Shown here piece by piece: positions 1 to 9,466 of a DNA stretch of 64,000 bases. A program made the translations under genes and the position numbers. The first letter of the stretch is position 1. The number at the start of each line of letters is the position of its first letter. Source of the stretch: Gongronella butleri (taxonomy: Eukaryota; Mucoromycota; Mucoromycetes; Mucorales; Cunninghamellaceae); assembly GCA_025201375.1 (NCBI GenBank), contig JAIWZP010000056.1, positions 119,806 through 183,805 on the forward strand, read 5' to 3'. The notes beneath the pieces were generated by a model. That model did no database searches. It had not been told where the DNA came from and saw only the letters and a list, made by a program, of their open reading frames with translations.

Positions 1-1064
1 ACTCTTCGTCTTGTTCACAAGGCATTGGTACAGATGTCGTGGTTGAGGAAGTGGAAGCATGGCTATCGCGGGCATCGGATAGATTGTGCACCGATGAAAT
101 CACGGCCACTGCGTGTGATTCAGGTAGAAAGGGAGGCACTGAAGGTACGAGGGGTTTAAAACCCGCTCGTGAACCATCCGCACTGGATGAAGAGAGTGCG
201 CCATGCGCGGATGTCGACGACATGGCTGGTGGCTGCTCGGCGACAGGCGTCGACTTTTCGCGTCGAAAAACACGCGATGGCAAGTTAGAAACCACGTGAC
301 AAGGTGCCAGATCCCGGACTTGTTGTTTGTATTCGCGATATTTCCACGTGCAGTACATCAACACCATCATGATCGAAGGAGAAAGCACAACCACAGTCAT
401 CATGTCCATAAAAGTCCTATTTCAAAGCATCAGACTCGTATTGACCATGATATTTTTCCAATTACCAAGCTGGATCTTCGTCTTTGAAAATGCCAATCCG
501 CACAGGTTGCTCTGTGATTAAGTGTTTCAGAGCATTGAATTGATATTGTGCCACATACACACTGGGAATGCGGATGTCGGAGGTGTCGCCTAGCATAAAA
601 TATGTTGAGTAATAAAGAAATAAAGCTCCATGGCATGCTAGAATCCGCGTGACACACAATTTTTTTTTTTTTTTTTACCTGTTGCGTACATGGTGATCCA
701 GCCATTAAAATGCGGATCACCAATGATGACGGCAATTGCTTGGGATTCTTGCATGGCTCGGACTTTGTCGGCAAATGAGCACCCGCCACCGCGCTGAACA
801 AGTGCAATCCAGTCATGCGTGGGAGGCACCACTGGGTCGCACCCATAAGCAAGTGAGGGCAGGGCCAATTCGCCAACAATCAGTCGATTGTCGAGGCTGG
901 GACCAAAGACAGCGGGCCGATCCATAAACGTCTCGTTGGACGACTAAATGAGGAGCTTAATACCCTATAAAATTACCCGCGGCCATGGGACTTACGACAA
1001 ACACAATAGAGCCATAGGAAGGCACGACCGTCAAGCAGAGACAGAAGAATATGATCGCGTACAT
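1..1064 (-). CDS. PA-TM-RING-type E3 ubiquitin ligase (partial; C-terminal RING lies beyond the left edge)
   Basis: Four exons read leftwards: 1064-996, 943-679, 589-466 and 416-1 (runs off the window). All join in frame with GT-AG introns. Exon 1 encodes a short signal peptide (MYAIIFFCLCLTVV). Exons 2-3 give a protease-associated (PA) domain, with the typical core ALVQRGGGCSFADKV and later IPSVYVAQY. Exon 4 gives one hydrophobic membrane span (VVVLSPSIMMVLMY) followed by a basic stretch and a Ser/Thr/Pro-rich tail. In the family (RNF13, RNF167, fungal relatives) the PA domain faces the endosome or vacuole lumen and a cytosolic RING-H2 recruits an E2 enzyme. The RING would be encoded left of position 1 and is not visible, so the ligase call is inferred from architecture. 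A PA-only vacuolar sorting receptor is the alternative. The start at 1064 is chosen because it opens the signal peptide. Confidence 0.75.
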
Positions 1065-1532
1065 AAAGGCAAAACAAAAATAAGCAGACAGAGAGAGCGA
1101 GAGCGAAAGCGAGAGCGAAAAGAGAAAAGCAAACGCCAAAAAAGGCGTAAAAAGTTGCAAAAGAAGGACGAGAGTTTCATGCCGCTTCCTTATTTTGCCT
1201 ATTTTATGATTTTGATCTGAGCTGACGGTGTTTTTCAACACCACCATCTTTTTACTATCTTCGCACACGCAGCACTGATGCCTATGGACATAATTGCAAT
1301 GATGTTTAGCTCTCTTTCGCTCTCTTTCGCTTTTTTTTTTTTTACTCGTTTTCTTTTCGCGCCGCCTCACAAGTGCGCGTGTGTAAGGGGCGTGTGTCAC
1401 ACAGAGCGGAGAATGGAAGCGGAAGCTGAATCAGCGCAAATGCAGATCCCAAAAGTGTATTTTAGCTCGGCTGTGGAGGTGGTCCTTTTTTTTTTCCCTC
1501 TTCTTTGTTTTCTTTATTTTCTTTATTTTACT
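1065..1532. promoter_or_regulatory. Divergent intergenic region between the PA-TM-RING and lipase genes
   Basis: 468 bp between two divergent starts. It is strongly strand-biased: purine-rich GAGAGAGCGAGAG repeats near 1090-1130 and pyrimidine-rich CTCTTTCGCTCTC with T runs at 1310-1345 and 1485-1530. Such CT tracts are common fungal core-promoter elements. I see no convincing TATA box and no further gene. Confidence 0.4.
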
Positions 1533-2668
1533 ATGCCTGTGCCCGTTATTGACGAGTGGATATCTCTTTCTGATGGCCACCAGGTGTTCACAAAGACGTG
1601 GAAGGTCGATAACCCAGTCGCTGACTTTTTGTAAGTGTCAGGCCGCCATCTTGGGGTGTTGCACGCGACTGACGCCCAGTTTTTGCTGCTTGTTCCCAGG
1701 ATTTTCCATGGATTCGGTGAGCACTGTGCGCGATATGATGGATTCTGTCAAGTGTTGGCTGCTCAAGGAATTCAATGTCATGGTGTGGATGAGCGCGGCT
1801 TTGGCGAAACGGGCAAAAAATACCACTCCTTTGGCAACAATCAGGGGTAAAACAGACTTGTTAAACCTCAATTGCACGCAACTGACGAGAATATCCACTG
1901 ATATGGTTGAGTTTAGGTACGATGTGGCCTTGAAGGACGTGGACGAGACAATCCATCGCGTGAAACAGGCCAATGTGCCCCTGTTCCTCTATGGTCACAG
2001 CATGGGCGGCGGACTGGTATTGAACTATCTCGCACGCCCTACCAAGTACGATGGCGTCGCCAAGGTTACGGCAGCCATTGCCTCGGCACCCCTCGTGCAG
2101 CTCACCGTCCCCGTTCCAGCTCTCAAATATTACCCATTGAAAATTGCTTCGTATGTCATCCCCAGCGTCACCACGCGCTCACCATTGGACCCCAATCTCA
2201 TGTCTCACGATGCCACCGAGGTCGAAAAATATATCAACGACCCGCTCATCAACGATTTTATCTCTTTGGGCACAGGTAAAGCAGAAAAAAAGAAATTAAT
2301 GGCTCGCGTGCGCACACTTGCGCGCTCACACACTTTTTTTTTTCCAGCGCGCGCCATCTTGGAGGGAGGTCTCGATCTGCACCGTGTTGCGCCTGAAATC
2401 AAGACGCCCATCCTCGTTTCGCACGGCACCGCCGACGGCGTTAATTCGTATGAGGCATCCAAGCAAGTCTTTGGCAAAATCGGCAGCACAGACAAACAAT
2501 TCAAGACCTGGGACGGCTTGTACCACGAGCGTAAGGAGCTATTTGCATGTGATTTTGCAGCTGGACGAGAAATTCACTTCTTTTTTTTTCCCAGTGCACC
2601 TGGAGCGCCAGCCCGAGCGCGAGCAAGTCATCGAGTCATATGCTGAATGGGTCAAGGCACATCTGTAA
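1533..2668 (+). CDS. Monoacylglycerol lipase-like serine hydrolase (alpha/beta fold, S33-type)
   Basis: Five exons (1533-1630, 1700-1846, 1917-2275, 2348-2530, 2595-2668) splice in frame to 286 residues. Landmarks are the oxyanion HGFGEH near residue 34, the nucleophile elbow GHSMGG with Ser110, Asp231 in HGTADGVN and His261 in LYHELH: a complete Ser-Asp-His triad in the order and spacing of MGLL and yeast Yju3. The family cleaves monoacylglycerols to glycerol and fatty acid at lipid droplets and membranes. No signal peptide or membrane span is visible, so the protein is likely cytosolic or peripheral. The intron at 2276-2347 carries A and T tracts at its ends. A polyadenylation-like AATAAA follows the stop near 2674. 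The family call is secure; the exact substrate is inferred. Confidence 0.88.
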
Positions 2669-2744
2669 TTGATGAATAAAGCGGCTTTTCATACGTGAAT
2701 TGGGGTGAATGTGGTTGAAAATAGCGGACAACCGCTTTTATTTA

Positions 2745-3648
2745 TTATTTTCCGATGGTGTTGGACTGCTGGCGTCGACGGAAATCGCGTGCCTGTGCTA
2801 GCGGCGTCGAGGAAAAATCAGTGTAAATCTCAGCACGCATCCTGGATGACCATCCAAAAGTCGCCAAACACATGTACGAGAGGCCAAATGTGGAATTGGA
2901 CACTTGATTTTTCCAGAGCACCTCACCCGACGACGCGCGCAGGCAATACACCCAACGGCCGCAGCCAATAAACACTACCGTGAAAGGCCAGAGCGTCGCC
3001 CCTTGGAACTGACGCTCCACAAGCAACGAAGGAATATTGTAGCCACCATTTGGACAATCGTACCTCCAAATTTCTTCGCCTGTCTCGGGGTCAATGGCCA
3101 TGACCTTGCCGCGCGTGCAACCAAACATGACTTGTTTTTCATTCGTCGTCGATCTGTCGTAAGATGGTGGTAGTTCTGCACCAGTGCCATTTAGCGCATC
3201 GTGTGTAGCATCCAACGCCCCGAATTGACTGATCGTGCATAGCACGCCGACCTCGTCCAGGCCCATCCCCTAAAAAAAAAAAAAAAAGAATCGCATCAGT
3301 TCAGGTCCATGTGCAAATGCTTTTTATTGAATTTTTTTTTACCTTCATTCGATTGACCCACTTGATGTTGCCAGTGCGCACATCGATGCATGCGATCTTT
3401 CCATTGGCACCTGCCATCAACTTGCCATCATCCGTCACAAATACTGACACGACACCAACATAAGCGCCGCAGATGCTTTCGGGGAAGTCCTGCCGCCAGT
3501 AGCGAGTACCATCTGATTTGGAGATGGCGTAGATGTTGCCACGGGTCGTGCAAAAGAGTACATCCTTGAGATCAAACGGACGCCCGTTTAGATCAAGCGT
3601 GGACGCGTCGTCGTCGTGCAATTGCTTCTTTTCTTCAGAGATAGACAT
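2745..3648 (-). CDS. PQQ-like beta-propeller protein, tandem paralog 1
   Basis: Two exons (3648-3343 and 3269-2745) give 276 residues. The protein holds repeated blades of the quinoprotein-alcohol-dehydrogenase-like type: G-x-Y-A-x-S-x-x-D-G-x-x-Y-W, then MAIDPETGEEIWRYDCPNGG, then YCLRASSGEVLW. There is no signal peptide, no membrane segment, and none of the catalytic Asp or Cys-pair motifs of true PQQ dehydrogenases, so an enzymatic role is unlikely; a ligand-sensing or scaffold role is only a guess. The single intron falls after K in the KMK-GMG junction, exactly as in the other three paralogs of this window. It is first of a head-to-tail trio (2745-6273). The Cys-rich, Trp-rich core differs little among copies, while the N-terminus and the region around a PPSY motif vary. 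Confidence 0.7.
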
Positions 3649-4129
3649 ATTGGATTGAATAAAAATAGTTGGCAACTCGCAGCACAAGCGCTCCCTTTTA
3701 TGCCAATTGGCGGGCAATTCCTTTTTGGCTCAAAAGTGGCCGGAGAGGGTACAAAATGAACCGGGCTCCTTGCATTTTCGCAGGCTCAATTGATCCAATG
3801 AATCAATTGCCGCAGCAAGGAACATGAATCACGCCCAAAGCGCCATGAAGGCGAGGATGCCTTGTAAGCTGGCTGTCGTCATTCTTTTTTCTTTTCTTTT
3901 TTCTTTCTCTAGAAAACCACGCTTTCTTTCGTTCTTTTTTTTTTCTTTCTTTCTTCCAACTCAATCCCACACTCTCCTCCTTTGATAATAGGGCACCTTT
4001 TTGGTTTTTTTTTTGGCGCGTTCATGACTTTGAGAAATCTCTTTTTATTCTAATCTTTGTACGCTTGAAACTGCAATTTTCCTGTTGTTTATTTTGAACT
4101 TCGTCTATTGGTATACATGAGACAGCACA
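3649..4129. other. Spacer between PQQ-like paralogs 1 and 2
   Basis: 481 bp holding the upstream region of paralog 1 and the downstream region of paralog 2. It contains T/C-rich tracts (3880-4015) and no open frame I can support. Its tract of CTTTCTTT repeats on this strand would be a purine tract upstream of paralog 1. Confidence 0.4.
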
Positions 4130-5011
4130 TCATACTGTCGGGCTAATTGGAGCTTGCTTGCGTTCAGCCTCACGGATGTCGCCATGCGGGATGGACGAAA
4201 AGTCCGTATAAACCTCGGCGCGCAAACGCGACGTCCATGGAGTCGCGAGGCACACAAAACTATGACCAATAGTGCCATTGGTGATGCGCGATGTCCAGAG
4301 CACGTTGCCATTGGCCGCCTGCAGGCAATAGAGCCAGCGGCCGCAGCCCACGTAGACCACGTTAAATGGCCATTTCGACGCGCCTTTGCTCCTCGGCTCC
4401 ACAAGAAGGGATGGAATTGAGAAGCCACCGCCTGGACAGTCGAATCGCCACTTTGACTCGCCAGTCTCGGGATCAACAGCAAGCACTTTGCCGCGCGTTG
4501 TACCCAAAACGACTTGTTTTTCGCTAGAAACACTGGCGCCTTCATAAGATGGCGGCAGATCATCCGCATCACCATCGTTCCAGGGTGCTGCTTCACTTTC
4601 TTGTCCAAATGTGCTGATGATTCCAACCTCACTAACACCCATACCCTGTAAAAAAAATTACAAAACATTGAGCCATTTGCATCGTTGACGCGATTTTGCA
4701 CGCAACCGGCCTCTTACCTTCATTTTGTTCACCCACTTTAACTCGCCAGTATAGAGCGCAAGGCATGCCATTTTCCCCTGGCAACCAATGAGAACACAGT
4801 CGTTGTTTGTGACAAAGATGGACACGGGGCCAACCAAACCGCCACCGGGAAAAGGTGTGCGCCAGTACCTGCTGCCATCCGCCTTGCTGACAGCGTACAC
4901 CTTGCCGTGACTCGTGACCAGCAACACCTCATTGCGCTTGAAACGACGATTTGGAGGTTCCAGGGAGAATGTGCTTTCAGCATCTTCAGAAAATTGCTTC
5001 TTTTCGTCCAT
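4130..5011 (-). CDS. PQQ-like beta-propeller protein, tandem paralog 2
   Basis: Two exons (5011-4718 and 4645-4130) give 269 residues. It shares the layout of its neighbours: a charged N-terminus (MDEKKQFSEDAEST), blade motif GKVYAVSKADGSRYWR, the conserved intron after KMK, then GMGVSEVGIIS, PPSYEG, LAVDPETGESKWRFDCPGGG and CLQAANGNVLW. The conserved string near FSIPSLLVE is shared with paralogs 1 and 3. No secretion signal, membrane span or cofactor-binding motif is visible. Gene order and intron position indicate tandem duplication of an intron-bearing ancestor. Function is unknown; the fold call rests on the A-x-D-x-x-T-G-x-x-x-W repeats. Confidence 0.68.
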
Positions 5012-5373
5012 TGTAGTGAATTGTCCTGTAAAAATTGTCTTGTAAATGAACGCAAAAAAGAAGGCAATAAAGCATCATCTTTTATATCTTGGTCGGGTGT
5101 CACCAAGATTGAAAACATTTGCGGCACGTGCCCAAATGGTGGCGAAGGCAAAAAATTGCTTAACTTGGACTTTTTTGACCGAGGTTCAATGGTAATCAAT
5201 TTCCGTGAAGTGGACCATCCTTCCGTCCATTGATCATTTATCCAAACGTCATGTCCAAAATAAAAAAAGAGACGAATTTTATTGGTACGGCACACAAAAT
5301 CCTTTTTTTTATTTATAAAAATGGGTTTACAGAATGGATATACAAAAGAGAAGGTAATACACTTGGTCATCCA

Positions 5374-6273
5374 TCAGCCGCCATTGTTGCTGCGTCGCTG
5401 TCGCTCTGCATCGGCGGCCTGGGCAAACGGAAACGAGGAAAAATCGGTGTAGAGCTCGGCACGCAGGCGTGACGACATGGGAGTGGAAAAGCATAGGTAT
5501 CCATATCCAAATTTGGAATTGGAGATCCGGTTTGTCCAGAGAACCTCGCCGGTGGTGGCGCGCAAGCAGTAGACCCAGCGGCCGCAGCCAATGTACACGA
5601 CGCCAAAGCTCCATCGCGACGATCCTTGCTGTTTGGGCTCGAGAAGAATCGATGGGATGTTGTAGCCGCCCCCTGGGCAATCATAGCGCCAGAGGTCTTC
5701 GCCTGTCTCGGGGTCAATGGCGAGCACTTTGCCACGCGCGCACCCGTACACGATTTGCCTCTCATCTGTGGTCGATCCCTCGTACGATGGTGGTAATTCA
5801 CTTCCACTGTGCGCTTCCGTACCCGAGACTCGTGCGGGCATGTATTGGCTGATGCTGGTCACCACAGCGACCTCTTCTAGGCCCATACCCTATAAAAAAA
5901 AAAAAAGAAAAAACAAGAAATCAGCTTTTGTTGATCGATGCCCAGGGCGCCCTGACAAGTTTTCTCGTACCTTCATCTTGTTGACCCACTTTGTTTCGCC
6001 AGTGAACAAGTCCAAACAGGCCGTCTTGCCATTGCATCCCAGAATGACCTTGCCATTGTCGGTGATAAAAGTGGAAACGATGCCACCAAAGCCGCCTCCA
6101 GGGAATTTTTGGCGCCAATACCGGCTCCCATCAGTTTTGGAGATGGCGTAGACCTTGCCGTGTGTTGTGCACACCATCACATCATTGATCTCAAATGGTC
6201 GGCCATTCAACTCCAGAGAATCGGCATCTTCTTCCTCATGATACCCTTTCTTTTCATCACGCTTAAACATCAT
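5374..6273 (-). CDS. PQQ-like beta-propeller protein, tandem paralog 3
   Basis: Two exons (6273-5971 and 5889-5374) give 272 residues. Blades are visible as GKVYAISKTDGSRYWRQKFPGGG, LDLFTGETKWVNKMK, VLAIDPETGEDLWRYDCPGGG and YCLRATTGEVLWTNRISN. This copy is the closest in the trio to paralog 1 (shared NIPS and IYTDFSS-like blocks). The start could be the first or second Met of MMFKRDEK. The upstream side opens on a 1.27-kb spacer with a tandem repeat, so this is the last member of the head-to-tail group. No signal peptide or membrane span is seen. Function is not assignable from sequence alone. Confidence 0.68.
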
Positions 6274-6609
6274 GCTGTTAGTTGCAAAGCTGTGGAAGAG
6301 AAAGAAAAAAAAAAGAAAGGCGCAAAATCCAGGTACTTATACGAGGAGAATATGAGGAGAATCGGGCTTTCCTTTTCGGTCAACATTTCACCGAGCTAAT
6401 TCCATCCAAGACTTTGATTGATGACATCACCCAGCCACTGCCCAAGCCCGTCGATCTGCCAAATGACGCACGCAGCCACACCAACTATTTTGTGCAACTC
6501 AAACCTGCATCAGTCACGTCTTGTTTCCGGGCGTTTCATTTCACCAATATGGAAGCAAGCCCTGTTCTTTCGTTCCACAGCCTCAAATACTACTTCAATT
6601 AATCTGTTC

Positions 6610-6640
<31 letters not shown>

Positions 6641-6650
6641 CGCACACCTC
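6274..6650. other. Upstream region of paralog 3 with an A29 run
   Basis: The region contains a purine-rich stretch at 6295-6325 and an uninterrupted run of about 29 A at 6612-6640. A plus-strand open stretch (about 6330-6602, rich in Pro, Leu, Ser) has no recognisable domain and no upstream exon I can justify. I do not call it a gene. Confidence 0.3.
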
Positions 6651-7432
6651 GCACTCGCGTTTCCTCCGTACATCTCTCGTCTCTCATGATTGTTCTTGTG
6701 TGGTTTAAATTTGGAATCTCTGACGCGCTTCGTCGTTGAGAAATGACGTTTCAAATCAAAATTGCTCAACTTTGGCACTCTCTAAGCAAAAACGTATTGC
6801 ACTCGCGTTTCCTCGGCACATCTCGCGTCGCTCATGGTTGTTCTAGTGCGATTTAAATTTAGAAGCTCTGACGCGCTTCGTCGTTGAGATATGACGTTCT
6901 CATCGAAATATCATAAATTAGGCACTATCCAGGCAAAAGCGCATTGCACTCGTGTTTCCTCGGAATATATCACGTCTCTGATGCTTGTTCATGTGCGATT
7001 TAAATTTGGAATCCCTGACGCGCTTCGTTGTTGAGAAACGACGCGTCTCGTCAAAATCGCATAAATTTGGCACTCTCTAAGCAAAAATGCATCGCCCTCT
7101 TGTTTCCTCGGCACACCTCGCGTCGCTCATGGCTGTTCTTGTGCGGTTAAAATTTGGAATCTCTGACGCGCTTTGTTGTTGAGAAATGACGTGTCTCATC
7201 AAAATAGCATTAATTTGGCACTATCCAGGCAAAAACGCGTTGCACTCGCGATTCCTCGGCACATCTCGCGTCTTTCGTGTTGTTCTTGTTTGGTTTTAAT
7301 TTGGAATCTCTGACGCGTTGCATCGTTGAGAAATGACGCGGCTAATCAAATTGTATAAATTTGGCACTTGCTTGGTAAAAATGCATCGCTCTCGCGTTTT
7401 CCTGACACATACCGCGTTTCTGGCAACTGTTT
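6651..7432. repeat. Tandem repeat, unit 146-148 bp, about 5.3 copies
   Basis: The block beginning GCACTCGCGTTTCCTCGGCA recurs at 6651, 6799, 6946, 7094, 7242 and 7388, a spacing of 148, 147, 148, 148 and 146. Each unit then carries GTTCTTGTGYGRTTTAAATT, a TCTGACGCGCTTCGT box, a TTGAGAAATGACG box and a TTTGGCACTMTCYARGCAAA box. Copies differ by scattered substitutions (roughly 80-90 percent alike by eye). There is no open reading frame. The array lies between the PQQ-like trio and prolidase. Confidence 0.85.
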
Positions 7433-7543
7433 GTGTACTTTCCTTCTAGTTTGATCTTGACAGGTCCCAGTTTCTCATTCCTCCGCCCAATAACGAGTTT
7501 CATTAAAATTTTCAGTTTTATGATGCAGCTGAGAATAACGCGT

Positions 7544-9022
7544 CTAATTCTGAGCCATGAGAGCCTCCACCTGGTCGATTTCCTTGGGCGCCGTGGTCAG
7601 GTTGATGGGTGCGCCATCAGTGACGACGATATTGTCCTCAATGCGCACACCACCGACAGATTTGTACTTGTTCAGCATGTCGATGTTGACGTACTTGGCC
7701 GTGGTGGGGTTGTTCAAGACGGGATCGATCAAATAGTCAAAGAAGTAGATGCCAGGCTCAATGGTGACGACATAGCCAGCCTCCAAGACGCGGTACAAGC
7801 GCAGATTGCGCCAACCAGGGCGATTAATGCGCTCAAACTTGCCAGCAACATCGTGCACGCTAAAATAAGAAAAAAATGAGAACGGTTGCTTTCATAAGCG
7901 AGAGAGTCGTGTCACTAAGAGGTGTCTTTTTCTTTTTTTTTTTTTAAAAAAAAACCGGCACTTGCTCAAGACCAATGGAGTGACCAACTAGTAAAAATAA
8001 AAATAAAAATAAAGGTCAATTGATAAGTAAAAGGGTGCAAATGCACAATGCTCTTACTGCCGTGGGGGAAAAAGGCGGCCATGACGTCCTTGTCGAGCAG
8101 CTCTTGGCGGTCACCGATGAGGATGCCAGCCTTAATGAGCCCGTCACAGCCGATTTCCAGAGCTTTCTTGTGGATGTCCTTGTAATCGACGCCAGCGCGA
8201 CACATGTCAATGCAAGCATTCTGCATATCGAGCACAATGGAGTAGATGACACGCGCTTCAGGGGTGAATTTGCCGCCAACGGGGAAAACGCGTGTGATAT
8301 CGGACGCGTACACATTGAACTCGGCGCCGGCATCCACAAGCACCACATCGTCGGCATTGTCCATCACCGCATTGTTCTTATTGTAGTGAAGCGTCGCCGC
8401 ATTCTTGCCACGACCAACAATTGGGTAATACGACTGGAAAAACGCGCCATGACGCGCCGATTCATACAAAAAGAGAGCATGCAAATCCGCCTCATTGCAA
8501 CCAGGACGCACGGCTTGCCAGAGCTGCCACCCAGAATAAAAAAAAAAAAAAGGAATTGAGCACCCAGACGTGTCGTGAAACCTTTTTTTGACCAATTGCC
8601 CGTTTTCTCATCTCAGTTTTTTTGTTTTACCTTGACGTGAGCATCCGAGGAGATTTTATTGGCCTTGCGCATGATCTCAATTTCCCAATCAGCCTTGATG
8701 AGACGCGCTTTAATCACAGCAGCCTCCAAAACGTTGACATCACAGGCTTGGTAGCCTTGCAAAGCGTCAATGTTGGTGATGGGTAGCGCATACACTTGCT
8801 GAGCAGCGACGAGCTCAGGCAGCTTGTCCGCGTACACGACCTGGTCCACGTCGTACTTGGCTTGAAGCTCCTCCAGCGTGTCAGGAAGACCCATCCACAT
8901 CACGTGATCAGGCACAACAGGCGGCGCAATCAGCGTCGTCTTGCCTGAAGCAATGTCAATCACCACATGGAAATCAGGCTCATTCACGCTTGTGAATAAG
9001 AAAGGTCAGCTTCGCTTTCTCT

Positions 9023-9059
<37 letters not shown>

Positions 9060-9212
9060 CGTCAAGTAGAAAAAGTTGGATTCTTGACGAAAAGGCAGCT
9101 CGACATCGGTATTGTCGCGCTCTTGGATGACTTGACCCTTGTGATAAATGACACCTTGCTTGATATCAAGGTTGGCAAGCACTTTTTGCACGTTTTGGCG
9201 GGTAGGCAGCAT
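7544..9212 (-). CDS. PEPD: Xaa-Pro dipeptidase (prolidase), M24B metallopeptidase
   Basis: Five exons (9212-9058, 8988-8631, 8523-8058, 7987-7966, 7859-7544) join in frame to 438 residues. The N-terminal domain ends in the FRQESNFFYLTG motif. The pita-bread domain shows the metal ligands in order: DAGAEF and SDITR (two Asp), GHSIGLDVHD (His), TIEPGIY (Glu) and VRIEDNIVVT (Glu). The enzyme releases C-terminal Pro or Hyp from dipeptides in the cytosol using Mn. Exon 4 is only 22 nt, carrying the metal-ligand His motif, and the intron after it begins with GC (GCAAGTGCC), a GC-AG intron. The protein is somewhat shorter at the N-terminus than animal PEPD. The ATG at 9212 is the first in frame, but an extra upstream exon cannot be excluded. 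Confidence 0.92.
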
Positions 9213-9356
9213 AATTCTTTTTTTTTTTTTTTACGGGAAAGAAGAAAAAGGAGCGCACGACCGTGCGAACCCTGTTTTTTTTGAGTTTTTAGGGGTCCGG
9301 CCCGGGCCGGCGCACAAAAATATCGTGTCACCATCCTTTTTTGCAGCCGCGCTTTT

Positions 9357-9418
<62 letters not shown>

Positions 9419-9466
9419 GTGTTCCTGCCTTGTTTTTTCTTTCTTTCTCGCTTTTTCCTTTGTAAA
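9213..9466. promoter_or_regulatory. Bidirectional promoter between prolidase and RAD18
   Basis: 254 bp separate two divergent start codons. It contains a perfect 14-bp palindrome CCGGCCCGGGCCGG at 9297-9310 and an unbroken run of about 56 A at 9359-9414, followed by a CT-rich stretch just before the RAD18 ATG. Rigid poly(dA:dT) tracts exclude nucleosomes in fungal promoters (known generally), so this tract could open both promoters. That role is inferred. Confidence 0.5.

Noticed and set aside
2745..6273. PQQ-dependent alcohol dehydrogenase function
   Set aside because: Only the blade repeats are present; no signal peptide, heme site or catalytic Asp and adjacent-Cys motifs are visible, and the proteins are less than half the usual length.
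6651..7432. CRISPR-like array
   Set aside because: Units are contiguous 148-bp copies without alternating short repeats and unique spacers, and the DNA is eukaryotic.
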